Shown in pieces: positions 33,513 to 41,555 of a stretch of 64,000 nucleotides of DNA. The stretch comes from Pantanalinema sp. GBBB05 (GTDB lineage: Bacteria; Cyanobacteriota; Cyanobacteriia; Leptolyngbyales; Leptolyngbyaceae): contig VRZD01000032.1 in the NCBI GenBank assembly GCA_016743235.1, positions 1 to 64,000 on the forward strand, written 5' to 3'. Made by a program: the position numbers and the translations under genes. The notes under the pieces were generated by a model. It worked only from the letters and a program-made list of their open reading frames with translations. It was not told the DNA's origin and ran no database searches. Numbering within the stretch: position 1 is the first letter of the stretch; each line of letters opens with the position of its first letter.

Positions 33513-33995
33513 TTAAATATAGTACATGGGATGTTTCTGTTTTTGGCGATCCCGTTGCTCACATAAATCTTGAATCGTGTAACGGCTTAACACCTCCTGG
33601 GAGGCTAAAGCCGCTTCTTGCCAAATATCTCGGACAATCTCCCGTTCACAGCTAATAGAAGCAACAGTCTCTTTCCCTTTCTGCCGATTAGAAGTACCAT
33701 TATGAGCTTCTCCATCGACCAAATTGATCACATCTGATACAGTGACTTTCCAAGGCTCCCGAATCAAGATATATCCTCCTTTTGCGCCTCGTTGACTTTG
33801 GACTAATCCCCCCCGCCGCAGCATCGTGAAGATATGTTCTAGGTAGCGATCGGGAATAGGTTGACGAGTTGCAATTTCACTGACGGTAATCGGTTTTTTT
33901 TGATTCCACACGCCCGCTAGCTCGATTAATGCCAGGATCGCATACTCTACTTTGGCAGAGAGATCATGAGTGGCTAAAGGAGATTCACTTAACAT
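33513..33995 (-). CDS. Rrf2-family transcriptional regulator
   Basis: The 160-residue protein has the Rrf2 winged helix at its N-terminus: LSAKVEYAILALIELAGVWN, ITVSEIATRQPIPDRYLEHI, LVQSQRGAKGGYIL. Only single cysteines appear (SISCER and DLCEQ), not the three-Cys cluster ligand of IscR, so it is more like CymR-type cysteine/sulfur regulators. Nearby sulfur-transport genes fit this. Its upstream region contains the interrupted palindrome TTATCAG/CTGATAA, a probable autoregulatory site. Confidence 0.85.
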   Translation of the reverse strand: MLSESPLATHDLSAKVEYAILALIELAGVWNQKKPITVSEIATRQPIPDRYLEHIFTMLRRGGLVQSQRGAKGGYILIREPWKVTVSDVINLVDGEAHNGTSNRQKGKETVASISCEREIVRDIWQEAALASQEVLSRYTIQDLCEQRDRQKQKHPMYYI

Positions 33996-34003
33996 ATACC
34001 GGT

Positions 34004-34036
34004 TTATCAGTAGGATTATCGGATTTTATCTGATAA
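34004..34036. promoter_or_regulatory. palindrome upstream of the Rrf2 gene
   Basis: TTATCAG (34004-34010) and CTGATAA (34030-34036) lie just upstream of the regulator start at 33995. The intervening bases include TCAGTAGGATTA, repeated at 34294. It is a likely operator, possibly overlapping the promoter. Confidence 0.5.
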
Positions 34037-34281
34037 TACCTTGTTTGCCATCAATTAAATACTAAATTTCGATCGGCTTACGGGAGAATACTTGAGATCT
34101 GATCCATTGTTGTGGTCAAGCAGGGGTAGCTATTTAAAAAGGAAGTATCAGATGGGTAAGGAGTAATCCACCTGATACAGCGAGTAAAGAGTCAGCATGG
34201 TAACTCACACTGGTTGCATCATCCCCGCGATCGCGACCTTGCTACCCATCTGTTACCGATCTATGTGAGGTGTCTTGACTA

Positions 34282-34313
34282 AAATACAGTAAGTCAGTAG
34301 GATTACTGTATTT
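34282..34313. promoter_or_regulatory. 11-bp inverted repeat in the rrf2/34.8-kb spacer
   Basis: AAATACAGTAA (34282-34292) and TTACTGTATTT (34303-34313) are perfect arms with a ten-base spacer containing TCAGTAGG. TTGACT precedes it. The spacer from 33996 to 34548 has no gene. The element may be an operator or a hairpin of an undetected RNA. Confidence 0.45.
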
Positions 34314-34548
34314 GAAGTCCAGTTAGGACTATGCCACAGCTAATGTGGATAAAACAAGTAACTGTAAATACATTTTGAGATATCGCAGAAAATGATACTT
34401 TCTAGATAAAAGAAAACTTATAAGCGTAACCGATAGTGCAATTATGTAATATTTGATCGGTCGATCTATCCAGTGAATTATGAACTCACTGGATATCAAT
34501 TAATTACCAGATTTAACTATATCAATCTAATTATTCTAATCAGAGTAA

Positions 34549-34812
34549 TTAACTATCCGTTTGGGCTGAATCAAGCAGCAATACTAGTCGAGAAAACCAA
34601 TAGATAATCTCTGGATCGCAACAGGTTGTTAGCCGAGAAATTTCGATCGCGAGCTGGTAGGCGGCTTCCGCATGTGGATGATGATTCAATCCAGCATGTT
34701 GCAACAGTGCAACTTTTAGATCACCTGGATAGGTTAAAAGATATTGTTCCCTAACTAATTGATCAAGGATAGGTTGCCAATCAATTCCACCGACGATTAA
34801 TGACTTATCCAT
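34549..34812 (-). CDS. small protein of the ion/sulfur island
   Basis: The 87-residue protein (MDKSLIVGGIDWQPILDQLV) is helical, with a His-rich patch HHPHAEAAYQLAIEIS and a Cys pair TTCCDPE. Metal binding is possible from these residues. No family is recognised. It is preceded by a promoter-proximal motif (34876-34900) shared with two other leftward operons of this island, which suggests co-regulation. Confidence 0.6.
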   Translation of the reverse strand: MDKSLIVGGIDWQPILDQLVREQYLLTYPGDLKVALLQHAGLNHHPHAEAAYQLAIEISRLTTCCDPEIIYWFSRLVLLLDSAQTDS

Positions 34813-34875
34813 ATTTTTCTCTATTAATAATCTTTTCTAATAGATTGATATTCATATCCTAAATTACGCAAATCT

Positions 34876-34900
34876 ATAACAGCAAATACTCTTTTTTGTT
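34876..34900 (-). promoter_or_regulatory. shared upstream motif, copy A
   Basis: The 25-base stretch begins ATAACAGCAAATACTCTTTT on the plus strand and reads towards the gene starting at 34812, 64 bases away. Only one base differs from copy B at 45099-45123. Copy C is at 41131-41155. Confidence 0.6.
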
Positions 34901-35039
34901 AAATCAATAAATTGAATTGATTAAAACATCTTGTAATACTTAATACGTTTAGTAATTAACAAAATCCAGTAATATACGGTAAATTGATCGATTAATGGGT
35001 GTTATTACATTAGCTGCTATCAATAGCTGGAGTGATCTT

Positions 35040-36098
35040 GTGGGTATTGCAATCGAATCTGTCAGTAAGTACTTTGGAAATTTTGCTGCTGTTGACCAGG
35101 TCAGCCTGGACATAAAAACAGGTTCATTGGTGGCTTTATTAGGACCGTCGGGTTCTGGTAAATCGACCTTACTACGGATTATTGCGGGTCTAGAACTGCC
35201 AGACCACGGCAAAATCTATCTGACTGGGCGGGATGCTACTTATGCCAGTGTGCAGGAGCGCCAGATCGGGTTTGTCTTCCAGCATTACGCACTGTTTAAG
35301 CATCTCACCGTGCGACAAAACATCGCCTTTGGGCTAGAGATTGCTAAATGGCCTCCCGATCGGATCAAGCACCGAGTAGAAGAACTGCTCAAATTAATTC
35401 AACTGCGTGAATTAGGCGAACGCTACCCCTCACAACTATCGGGCGGGCAACGGCAACGCGTCGCTTTAGCCCGGGCGTTGGCGACAGAACCTAACGTCCT
35501 GTTATTAGATGAACCCTTTGGCGCCTTGGATGCCAAAGTCCGTAAGGAACTACGGAACTGGTTACGCCACTTACATGATGAAGTGCGGGTAACGACAGTA
35601 TTTGTTACTCATGATCAGGAAGAAGCGATGGAAGTCGCCGATGAACTAGTCGTGATGAATCGGGGCAGAGTTGAGCAAGTGGGCAGTCCCGCCGAAATTT
35701 ACGATCGGCCAGCGACTCCCTTTGTCATGAGCTTTATTGGTCCCGTTAATGTGTTGTTTAACCATACAGGCTTACTCCAGAATGCCGGGCTACCCACCGA
35801 TCAACCCCATGTGTTTTTGCGACCTCATGATGTTGTAGTAGATACTGCTCCTCGCGATCGCACACTACCCGCTCGAGTGGAACGGATTATCCATTTAGGA
35901 TGGGAAGTACAAGCCGAACTGTTGTTAGAAGATGGGCAAGCATTAATGGTTCATCTGGAGCGCGAACACTTCGATCGGCTCAATCTAGAATTTCGGCAGC
36001 AGGTCTATATTAAGGCGAAGGAAGAGCGAGTCTTTGCGTTTGATGTTGCTGATAGCTGGCTCAATGAAGGTAAGCAACTCAGCCACGATCGTCGCTAA
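35040..36098 (+). CDS. cysA: sulfate/thiosulfate-type ABC transporter ATPase
   Basis: The 352-residue protein is started at GTG 35040, because GGAG lies seven bases upstream and GIAIESVSKYFGNF is the family N-terminus; the frame is open to 34995. Walker A GPSGSGKST (about 34-42), the signature LSGGQRQRVALARALA, Walker B VLLLDEPFGALD and switch His in VFVTHDQEEAMEVADE are all present. A C-terminal TOBE-like domain recognises HVFLRPHDVVV. Sequence is most like CysA, but the permeases and binding protein are not beside it, so it probably serves components elsewhere. Confidence 0.85.
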   Translation: MGIAIESVSKYFGNFAAVDQVSLDIKTGSLVALLGPSGSGKSTLLRIIAGLELPDHGKIYLTGRDATYASVQERQIGFVFQHYALFKHLTVRQNIAFGLEIAKWPPDRIKHRVEELLKLIQLRELGERYPSQLSGGQRQRVALARALATEPNVLLLDEPFGALDAKVRKELRNWLRHLHDEVRVTTVFVTHDQEEAMEVADELVVMNRGRVEQVGSPAEIYDRPATPFVMSFIGPVNVLFNHTGLLQNAGLPTDQPHVFLRPHDVVVDTAPRDRTLPARVERIIHLGWEVQAELLLEDGQALMVHLEREHFDRLNLEFRQQVYIKAKEERVFAFDVADSWLNEGKQLSHDRR

Positions 36099-36139
36099 AC
36101 CTCGTGCCCACAGGCTTCAATTAGGTTCGGCATAGTTCT

Positions 36140-36184
36140 AAACACCGGGTAGATTTCTAATCTAGGAGGAATACCCGGTGTTTC
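36140..36184 (+). terminator. terminator after cysA
   Basis: AAACACCGGGTA and TACCCGGTGTTT form a perfect 12-bp stem around a 20-base loop, ending in TTTC, 42 bases beyond the cysA stop. Confidence 0.8.
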
Positions 36185-36233
36185 TTGATCATAGACATTC
36201 TTTGCAATAACCCGATATCGATGAAAAAAATGT

Positions 36234-36311
36234 AAAGTACGGTACAACGATCGACATATAGGAGTTCAACGGATGGTATACTACGGTTAATCACTCGAAA
36301 TACCGTACTTT
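36234..36311. promoter_or_regulatory. wide inverted repeat before the 36.3-kb operon
   Basis: AAAGTACGGTA (36234-36244) and TACCGTACTTT (36301-36311) are perfect 11-bp arms, 56 bases apart, and the second ends ten bases before the start codon. Such distant arms suggest two binding sites that allow looping. Confidence 0.5.
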
Positions 36312-36321
36312 TAAAAATCCT

Positions 36322-36801
36322 ATGCCCATGAGCGAGTTAGATCCGCAAATTACTACTACAATGCCGTTGGAGCAACCGTCTAAGCCAGCTAATTCCGATT
36401 CATCCTTGGGGAAGAAACTCCGGGGAGGCGCACTACTAACGATCGGCTTTCTGTTATCCCCCCTCAGTTGGTGGAATGATTTAATTTTTAACTTGCCTGT
36501 TGCCTATGGATTTGGCTACCTGTGTAGTTGGGTGGCGAGGGATTGGTTAATCCCCGGCACGATCGTCGGGTATTGGATCTCCAATATTCTAGGGATCCTG
36601 TTAATGCAGGCAGGAGTATTAGATCTGGCACAGGGACAACCCACGCAACGCCAGCTTAAAAAAGAACTCTTAACGGGTGTAGTTTCTTCCACAATCTACA
36701 CCCTTTTAATTGTTGCACTAGTGCAATTCAAGGTGCTAGAAACTCCCTTGCTGTTTGCCAGCGAGCAGCTCAGTAGTTTACATTCCTGGTTGCCCTGGTA
36801 A
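36322..36801 (+). CDS. membrane protein upstream of TauE
   Basis: The 159-residue protein has a polar N-terminus of about 30 residues followed by three or four helices: GALLTIGFLLSPLSWWNDLI, VAYGFGYLCSWVARDW, IVGYWISNILGILLM, and TIYTLLIVALVQF. No catalytic motif is evident. It ends three bases before the TauE gene, so the two are one operon and likely act at the same membrane. The family is not recognised. Confidence 0.65.
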   Translation: MPMSELDPQITTTMPLEQPSKPANSDSSLGKKLRGGALLTIGFLLSPLSWWNDLIFNLPVAYGFGYLCSWVARDWLIPGTIVGYWISNILGILLMQAGVLDLAQGQPTQRQLKKELLTGVVSSTIYTLLIVALVQFKVLETPLLFASEQLSSLHSWLPW

Positions 36802-36804
36802 CGA

Positions 36805-37599
36805 ATGATGAATTACTGGTTATTATCTTGCCTAAGTTTTGGTGTTGGAGCTGTCGTCGGTTTAACCGGAATTGGTGGAGCTTCATTAATTACACCGATG
36901 TTGATCATGGTGTTTCAAGTGCCCGCGACGATCGCTGTCAGCTCTGATGTTGTCGCTGCAACCTTAATGAAGGTAGTGGGAGGCATTAAACATTGGCGGC
37001 AGCAAACACTTGATCCCCAAATTGTCAAATGGCTTGCCCTAGGTAGTGTACCTGGTGCCCTGATTGGGGTAGGAATTTTTCATCTCATGCGAGATAGTTG
37101 GAGCGAGGATTGGAATTCTTTACTCTTGAAAGGACTAGGCAGCATGATTCTGCTGGTCACACTGGTGGGATTTATCCAATTAATTGTTTCCATCCTCTGT
37201 CCTCAGATCAAATTACCCACCCTACCTCGCCTTGATCTCACCACCTGGCAGGGACGCTCAGCAACGCTCACGATCGGAGCCACGCTTGGCTTCATGGTGG
37301 GGCTAACTAGCGTTGCATCGGGTTCCATGTTTGCGCTGGCATTAATGGCTTTCTTTCAACTTGATGCCCGCAAACTCGTAGGAACTGATATTTCTCAAGC
37401 GGCAATTCTGCTCAGTTTTACTTCATTAGGACATATCGGACTTGGGACAGTGGATTGGGCTGTAGTCGGTGCGATATGGTTGGGATCAGTACCGGGTGTA
37501 TTAGTCGGGGCTAAGTTGTGTCAGTTTGCTCCCCAACGCCCCCTGCGGGCGATCGTCTATTCCCTGCTGATGATGGTGAGTTGGAAGTTAGTTGTTTAA
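36805..37599 (+). CDS. TauE/SafE-family anion exporter
   Basis: The 264-residue polytopic membrane protein has the family start VGAVVGLTGIGGASLITPML and the internal repeat TLGFMVGLTSVASGSMFALAL. About eight helices are expected. TauE/SafE members export sulfite, sulfoacetate or related anions. Next to CysA this supports sulfur handling, though the substrate is inferred. The start overlaps no other gene; the PAP2 gene follows 12 bases later in the same operon. Confidence 0.85.
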   Translation: MMNYWLLSCLSFGVGAVVGLTGIGGASLITPMLIMVFQVPATIAVSSDVVAATLMKVVGGIKHWRQQTLDPQIVKWLALGSVPGALIGVGIFHLMRDSWSEDWNSLLLKGLGSMILLVTLVGFIQLIVSILCPQIKLPTLPRLDLTTWQGRSATLTIGATLGFMVGLTSVASGSMFALALMAFFQLDARKLVGTDISQAAILLSFTSLGHIGLGTVDWAVVGAIWLGSVPGVLVGAKLCQFAPQRPLRAIVYSLLMMVSWKLVV

Positions 37600-37611
37600 T
37601 CAATTTTAGTA

Positions 37612-38364
37612 ATGGCAAATTCTGAATTACGGTCTCAATCCCCGCTGTTTTTGGGGTTTTTGAAACAGGTATTACAGGCTCACTGGCGATCGCTGTTATT
37701 GCTCTGTGTTGGGGTTGGCTTACCATTGTTTTTCTTTGAGCAACTCGCCGTTGCCATTTGGCAACATCAGGGTGGCTTTCTCTGGGATGAGCCTATTTTG
37801 TTAGCCATTCATGCTTCTACCACAGAGTCACTCAATCAGTTGGTGCCGCTCCTGACAAAATTGGGGGGCTTTAAAGGCGTAACCCTGATGACAACCCTCT
37901 TGTCATTCCTACTGCTATGGCAACAACGCTGGCGATCGCTCGTTTATTTGCTGATCACCACAATTGGTAGTGGTTTGATTAATCGAGTTGCCAAATTGTT
38001 ATTACATCGAGTACGCCCCAGCTTATGGGAATCCCTCTCTCCCGAACCCGATTTTGCCTTTCCCAGTGGACATGCCACTGCCAGTATGACGTTCGTGGCA
38101 GCGCTGGTCATTCTAACTTGGGGGACTCGTTGGAGTTGGCTAACATTCTTAGGCGGCAGTAGTTTCGTGGTCACGATCGCTTGGACACGCCTCTACCTGG
38201 GAGTACATTTTCCCAGTGATATTATGGCGGGTTGGTTAGTGTCCATTGCTTGGGCGATCGGGGTCAGTTTAGCGATTCGTCCGCATCTTGCTGCATCTAC
38301 ACCAACTGAAGAAGTGCATCTGACCGCTAAAGAGGAACACACGATCGCGGCAGAGTCTAAGTAA
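37612..38364 (+). CDS. PAP2-family phosphatase
   Basis: The 250-residue membrane protein has the three PAP2 catalytic motifs: KLLLHRVRP (about 129-137), PSGHATAS (about 153), and TRLYLGVHFPSD (about 191, with nucleophilic His). Six helices surround them. It removes phosphate from lipids such as undecaprenyl or phosphatidic acid substrates. It completes the 36.3-38.4-kb operon; its connection to the TauE gene is unclear. Confidence 0.88.
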   Translation: MANSELRSQSPLFLGFLKQVLQAHWRSLLLLCVGVGLPLFFFEQLAVAIWQHQGGFLWDEPILLAIHASTTESLNQLVPLLTKLGGFKGVTLMTTLLSFLLLWQQRWRSLVYLLITTIGSGLINRVAKLLLHRVRPSLWESLSPEPDFAFPSGHATASMTFVAALVILTWGTRWSWLTFLGGSSFVVTIAWTRLYLGVHFPSDIMAGWLVSIAWAIGVSLAIRPHLAASTPTEEVHLTAKEEHTIAAESK

Positions 38365-38383
38365 ACAAAGCATTGATCTAGGA

Positions 38384-38409
38384 GCAAGGGGATAGCTAGT
38401 CCCCCTTGC
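38384..38409. terminator. hairpin between convergent genes
   Basis: GCAAGGGG and CCCCTTGC form an 8-bp stem between the PAP2 gene (rightward) and the DUF202 gene (leftward). It is probably a shared terminator, although T tracts are weak. Confidence 0.5.
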
Positions 38410-38440
38410 CCACGAAAGGAAAACTTTCTGACTTAAATCC

Positions 38441-38881
38441 TTACTCAAGGATGGCAGCACCAGCCACTTCAGTGGGGAACGAGAAGATGTAATAGACTAC
38501 CCCCATACCCAACAACAATACAGCAAGACTGGAGATAATCACCCAGCGATCGGGGGGTTCGTAAGTATCTTCTTCAATATCATCTCGCACTGTGAAATAG
38601 TGTTGGGTTGAGAGCAGCACAGCGAGTAAGCCAACGATCGAAAATGCCAATCCCAGCTTCCAACCATTACCGGGAGATTGCGGCGCCATCGGTGGGTGGA
38701 GAATTCGCATCCGCACAATCAGGACACCGAACCCCATTAAGGCGATGCCACTCCGCATCCAGGATAAGTAGGTGCGTTCATTCGCTAGGTGATCGCGAAT
38801 CCGGTTAGGATTCAGATGTTTAGGTTGATCGAGCGGTAACGGAACCACTTTTTCCGGTTTAGACAGAAATGGTATTAACAT
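38441..38881 (-). CDS. DUF202/YidH-type membrane protein
   Basis: The 146-residue protein is started at ATG 38881 (MLIPFLSKPEKVVPLP); the frame is open further upstream. The core is RDHLANERTYLSWMRSGIAL, the DUF202 signature, followed by GFGVLIVRMRI and two more helices, LGLAFSIVGLLAVLLST and WVIISSLAVLLLGMGVVYYI. The role of the family is unknown. It is the last gene of a leftward operon with two CadD transporters and a secreted protein. Confidence 0.8.
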   Translation of the reverse strand: MLIPFLSKPEKVVPLPLDQPKHLNPNRIRDHLANERTYLSWMRSGIALMGFGVLIVRMRILHPPMAPQSPGNGWKLGLAFSIVGLLAVLLSTQHYFTVRDDIEEDTYEPPDRWVIISSLAVLLLGMGVVYYIFSFPTEVAGAAILE

Positions 38882-38976
38882 CAATAGTTGCCTCAATGAG
38901 AACAGGCTAGGGAATGGATGGTGAGAGTAGTCAGTTTCAGCTCTAGGGACGTCATCAATCACGCCCCTAGCCACGA

Positions 38977-39606
38977 TTAATCTTGTGGGGCATTGGGTGG
39001 TTGGGCATCAATGTTGGCTTGAGTTAATTCTGGAATTGCCCAGTTTTCCTCGCCCGCTTTTAAGGTTTGGGCAGGCGGTAAATTAAACTCGATCGCGCCC
39101 GTTGTCGGATTGGTTGCCACAGTTAGTTGAGTACCTTCTACAAACCTGAGTGCAACTGGAGCACTTAATGTCTCTACATCTGTAAGGGGTGAGAGTGCCA
39201 CCTGAGTAGCTGCTGGAAGATACACTCCAGCACAGATAAAGTCATCGTCTGTCGTTTCCCGATTCCCCAAATAGTAAAGTGTGCCTGCTTGAGTCGCTGG
39301 GGCTTTTTTCGGTTTGAGGTAAACCGCTAAGGTTTTACCAATTTCATTCGTGCAGCGGGCGTGTGATCCTGACGTTTCTAGGATGTACTTTTGTAATTGC
39401 AACTCGGTCAGTTTTTGCGCCGCTTCCGTAGAGTTAACCGCCGTATCTGGATTACTCTGGCGTTGAATTAATGCCTCGATCGCTTGTGTCACTTCAGCAT
39501 AGTCAGAGCTAGTTTTAAACCGACCGCGATCAGCGAATGCAGCGGGAGACACAATTATATTAATCAGCAATACCAGAGCAACGATCGCTACTTGAAACAA
39601 CTTCAT
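38977..39606 (-). CDS. secreted protein, paralogue of 45355-45966
   Basis: The 209-residue protein starts at ATG 39606 with AAGAGG nearby. A cleavable signal is clear: KLFQVAIVALVLLINIIVSP then AFADRGRF. The mature part has two cysteines (ARCTNEIG and FICAGVYLP), probably a disulfide, and the pattern LYYLGNRETTDDDFICAGVY that matches LYFLADGETTPEGWDCQGVY in the second copy. Family unknown. The gene is in operon with two CadD-like genes, hence possibly a periplasmic partner in metal or ion stress. Confidence 0.7.
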   Translation of the reverse strand: MKLFQVAIVALVLLINIIVSPAAFADRGRFKTSSDYAEVTQAIEALIQRQSNPDTAVNSTEAAQKLTELQLQKYILETSGSHARCTNEIGKTLAVYLKPKKAPATQAGTLYYLGNRETTDDDFICAGVYLPAATQVALSPLTDVETLSAPVALRFVEGTQLTVATNPTTGAIEFNLPPAQTLKAGEENWAIPELTQANIDAQPPNAPQD

Positions 39607-39640
39607 AGTCAGATCCTCTTGAAGGTCAACTTCAGCCCGT

Positions 39641-40306
39641 TTATCCGGCTGAGAAGGCAGGTAATAGTCGGTAGGAGCGATTTTCAATCAGGATGTAAAG
39701 CCCTAGACCGATTAAGATAAATGGAACAACGCGATGGGCGTAACGGCTGAGGAACGGGGCGATCGTGGGATGACTTGCCAGGTAGTAGGCGATCCCACAC
39801 CATACAGCTACCAGGCTCAGAAACACTCCCACAATGACAATTAAACTGGGTAAATTGCTACTAGCAAATAAGGGCACGTAGATGCCAATATTATCGCCAC
39901 CATTCGCAAAGGTCACCGCTGCCACATGGTAGATTTTGGGATGTAGGAGTGCTGCTAGTCCAACGATCGCCGCTTCTGAGTCCAGGTTGCTCATGACCTC
40001 TTCAGCCACAGTTTGCACACTAGGATCTTCTTGTTGCCATTCCCACCCGTGTTTGATGCCAATTACGATCGGCAAAAGTCCTAACAGCCCAATCCAAGCT
40101 TTGGGGAGAAACAAGCCACCCAAGAACCCTGGTAAACAAGCCAGCAGCAATAGGATAAAGCCCAGATATTGCCCAGCGATAATATGCTGGGGGCGTAAGC
40201 GATCGTTAACCTGAGCAAAAAACACCATGAGAATCACAATGTCATCAATGTTGGTGGCAATAAAAGACGTCACCCCAGTCATCAGCGCACTAACAAACCA
40301 TTCCAT
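39641..40306 (-). CDS. CadD-family transporter, copy 1
   Basis: The 221-residue membrane protein has the CadD pattern (PF03596): SFIATNIDDIVILMVFFAQV, then RPQHIIAGQYLGF, and TFANGGDNIGIYVPLFA. About five to six helices. CadD proteins of Gram-positive bacteria confer cadmium resistance; in cyanobacteria the substrate is unproved. It is 14 bases downstream of copy 2 in one operon. It is shorter than the other two copies at its C-terminus. Confidence 0.85.
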   Translation of the reverse strand: MEWFVSALMTGVTSFIATNIDDIVILMVFFAQVNDRLRPQHIIAGQYLGFILLLLACLPGFLGGLFLPKAWIGLLGLLPIVIGIKHGWEWQQEDPSVQTVAEEVMSNLDSEAAIVGLAALLHPKIYHVAAVTFANGGDNIGIYVPLFASSNLPSLIVIVGVFLSLVAVWCGIAYYLASHPTIAPFLSRYAHRVVPFILIGLGLYILIENRSYRLLPAFSAG

Positions 40307-40320
40307 GAGTCGTGAACAAA

Positions 40321-41040
40321 TTAATTTTCGTCACTCTCAGTTGTAGCCGCAGAGGACTGATTCTGGTTAAAAGCAAGTAAACAGAAGCTACACAATACCA
40401 GCGTCAACACGGTTAAACCCCGATATTCCAAGGTGTGACTCTTGACTAAGAGCAAGCCACCCAAACCAATCAGCACAAAGGGAACCAGCTGATTACCGTA
40501 GCGCGTCAGACTTTCGGCGATCGCCGGTAAACGCGTCAGCCGATAAGCGGTATAACACCAGACTCCCGCTAGCGAAAAAAATGTCCCCACAATCAGCAGT
40601 AACTCTTGCAGAGTATTACTAGCAAACAAAGGTACATAAATCCCAATGTTATCGCCGCCGTTGGCAAAGGTAATCGCTGCAACACTATAGGTTTGAGGCG
40701 ACAGGATACTGGATAGTAATGCTCCTTGGGGAGTTTCTAGACCAACATTATCTAAGGCTTCTTCTCCCTCCTGATTCAAGAGCCGACTGATTCCGATCGC
40801 GATCGGGATCATCCCCAACATGCCAATCCAAGGACGGGGAAATACTAAACTACCGAAAAAGCCTGGCAGACTGGCAAGTACCAATGCCCCCAAGCCTAAA
40901 TACTGCCCAGCCACAATATGCCGCGGTCGAAAGCCAACGTTGACCTGGGAGAAAAACAGTAGCAGCATGATGATGTCATCCATATTGGTGGCTGCAAAAG
41001 CAGTCAATCCAGTAGAAAGTACCGTCAATAATTGCATCAT
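40321..41040 (-). CDS. CadD-family transporter, copy 2
   Basis: The 239-residue protein has AFAATNMDDIIMLLLFFSQV, GFRPRHIVAGQYLGLGALV and TFANGGDNIGIYVPLFAS. The conserved acidic pair DD in the first helix and GGDN are typical. The C-terminus (HTLEYRGLTVLTLVLCSFCL) matches copy 3, not copy 1. It is first in the leftward operon and is preceded by the shared motif (41131-41155) and two palindromic boxes towards the LysR gene. LysR control is likely. Confidence 0.85.
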   Translation of the reverse strand: MMQLLTVLSTGLTAFAATNMDDIIMLLLFFSQVNVGFRPRHIVAGQYLGLGALVLASLPGFFGSLVFPRPWIGMLGMIPIAIGISRLLNQEGEEALDNVGLETPQGALLSSILSPQTYSVAAITFANGGDNIGIYVPLFASNTLQELLLIVGTFFSLAGVWCYTAYRLTRLPAIAESLTRYGNQLVPFVLIGLGGLLLVKSHTLEYRGLTVLTLVLCSFCLLAFNQNQSSAATTESDEN

Positions 41041-41130
41041 GGTTACGGTTTCTTAAGCTGTTGCAGAGCGATCGCTCGGTTAATCTCGATCGCTGCAAAC
41101 GATCTAACTTCACTCTACAAAGCTAAATTT

Positions 41131-41155
41131 ATAGCATCAAGTAGTCTTTTTTCTC
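41131..41155 (-). promoter_or_regulatory. shared upstream motif, copy C
   Basis: ATAGCATCAAGTAGTCTTTT begins this copy, which is 91 bases before the CadD copy 2 start and in the same orientation as copies A and B. The core TAGTCTTTTTT is identical to copy B. Confidence 0.5.
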
Positions 41156-41275
41156 AAAATCATAATTACGATTAATTATTCAAGCTACAATTCCCTCATC
41201 GTCGCCTGTTTACAACCAAAAAATGTAGTAGTGAATACCACAGCACCTAAAAAAATGACTTTTTAATATCCCACT

Positions 41276-41322
41276 TTCCTAGTAGGAATTGATTAATTCA
41301 AGCCACAAATTCCTACTAGGAA
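41276..41322. promoter_or_regulatory. two palindromic boxes between cadD and lysR
   Basis: TTCCTAGTAGGAA (41276-41288) and TTCCTACTAGGAA (41310-41322) are each perfect palindromes apart from the central base. Centres are 34 bases apart, and the pair forms a larger 16-bp inverted repeat. They lie in a 515-base divergent spacer with no gene. A second repeated stretch, GATTAATT..CAAGC.ACAA, occurs near 41171 and 41291. They are probable binding sites for the adjacent LysR regulator or another dimer. Confidence 0.65.
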
Positions 41323-41555
41323 ATGAGCAATTGAATCATTCCGACCAACTGTTTGAACAGCTAAGCTCGTTATCCCCATGGCTCTCATAGTTCCCGCTAA
41401 CGGGATAAAACCGTTCAAAGTTTCCAGCATTCAAGGCATTAAGCTCTACGGACCCAGCCGCAAAGGGAATGAGTGTCATAAATCGAGAGACTGCTCAAAC
41501 AGCTTCTTGACACTTACTAAGTTCTCTGCGTTCAAATTACTTTGTGCTACTAACT

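Noticed and set aside
33416..33655. Rightward reading frame of 79 codons
   Set aside because: It overlaps the Rrf2 gene on the other strand and has no ribosome site.
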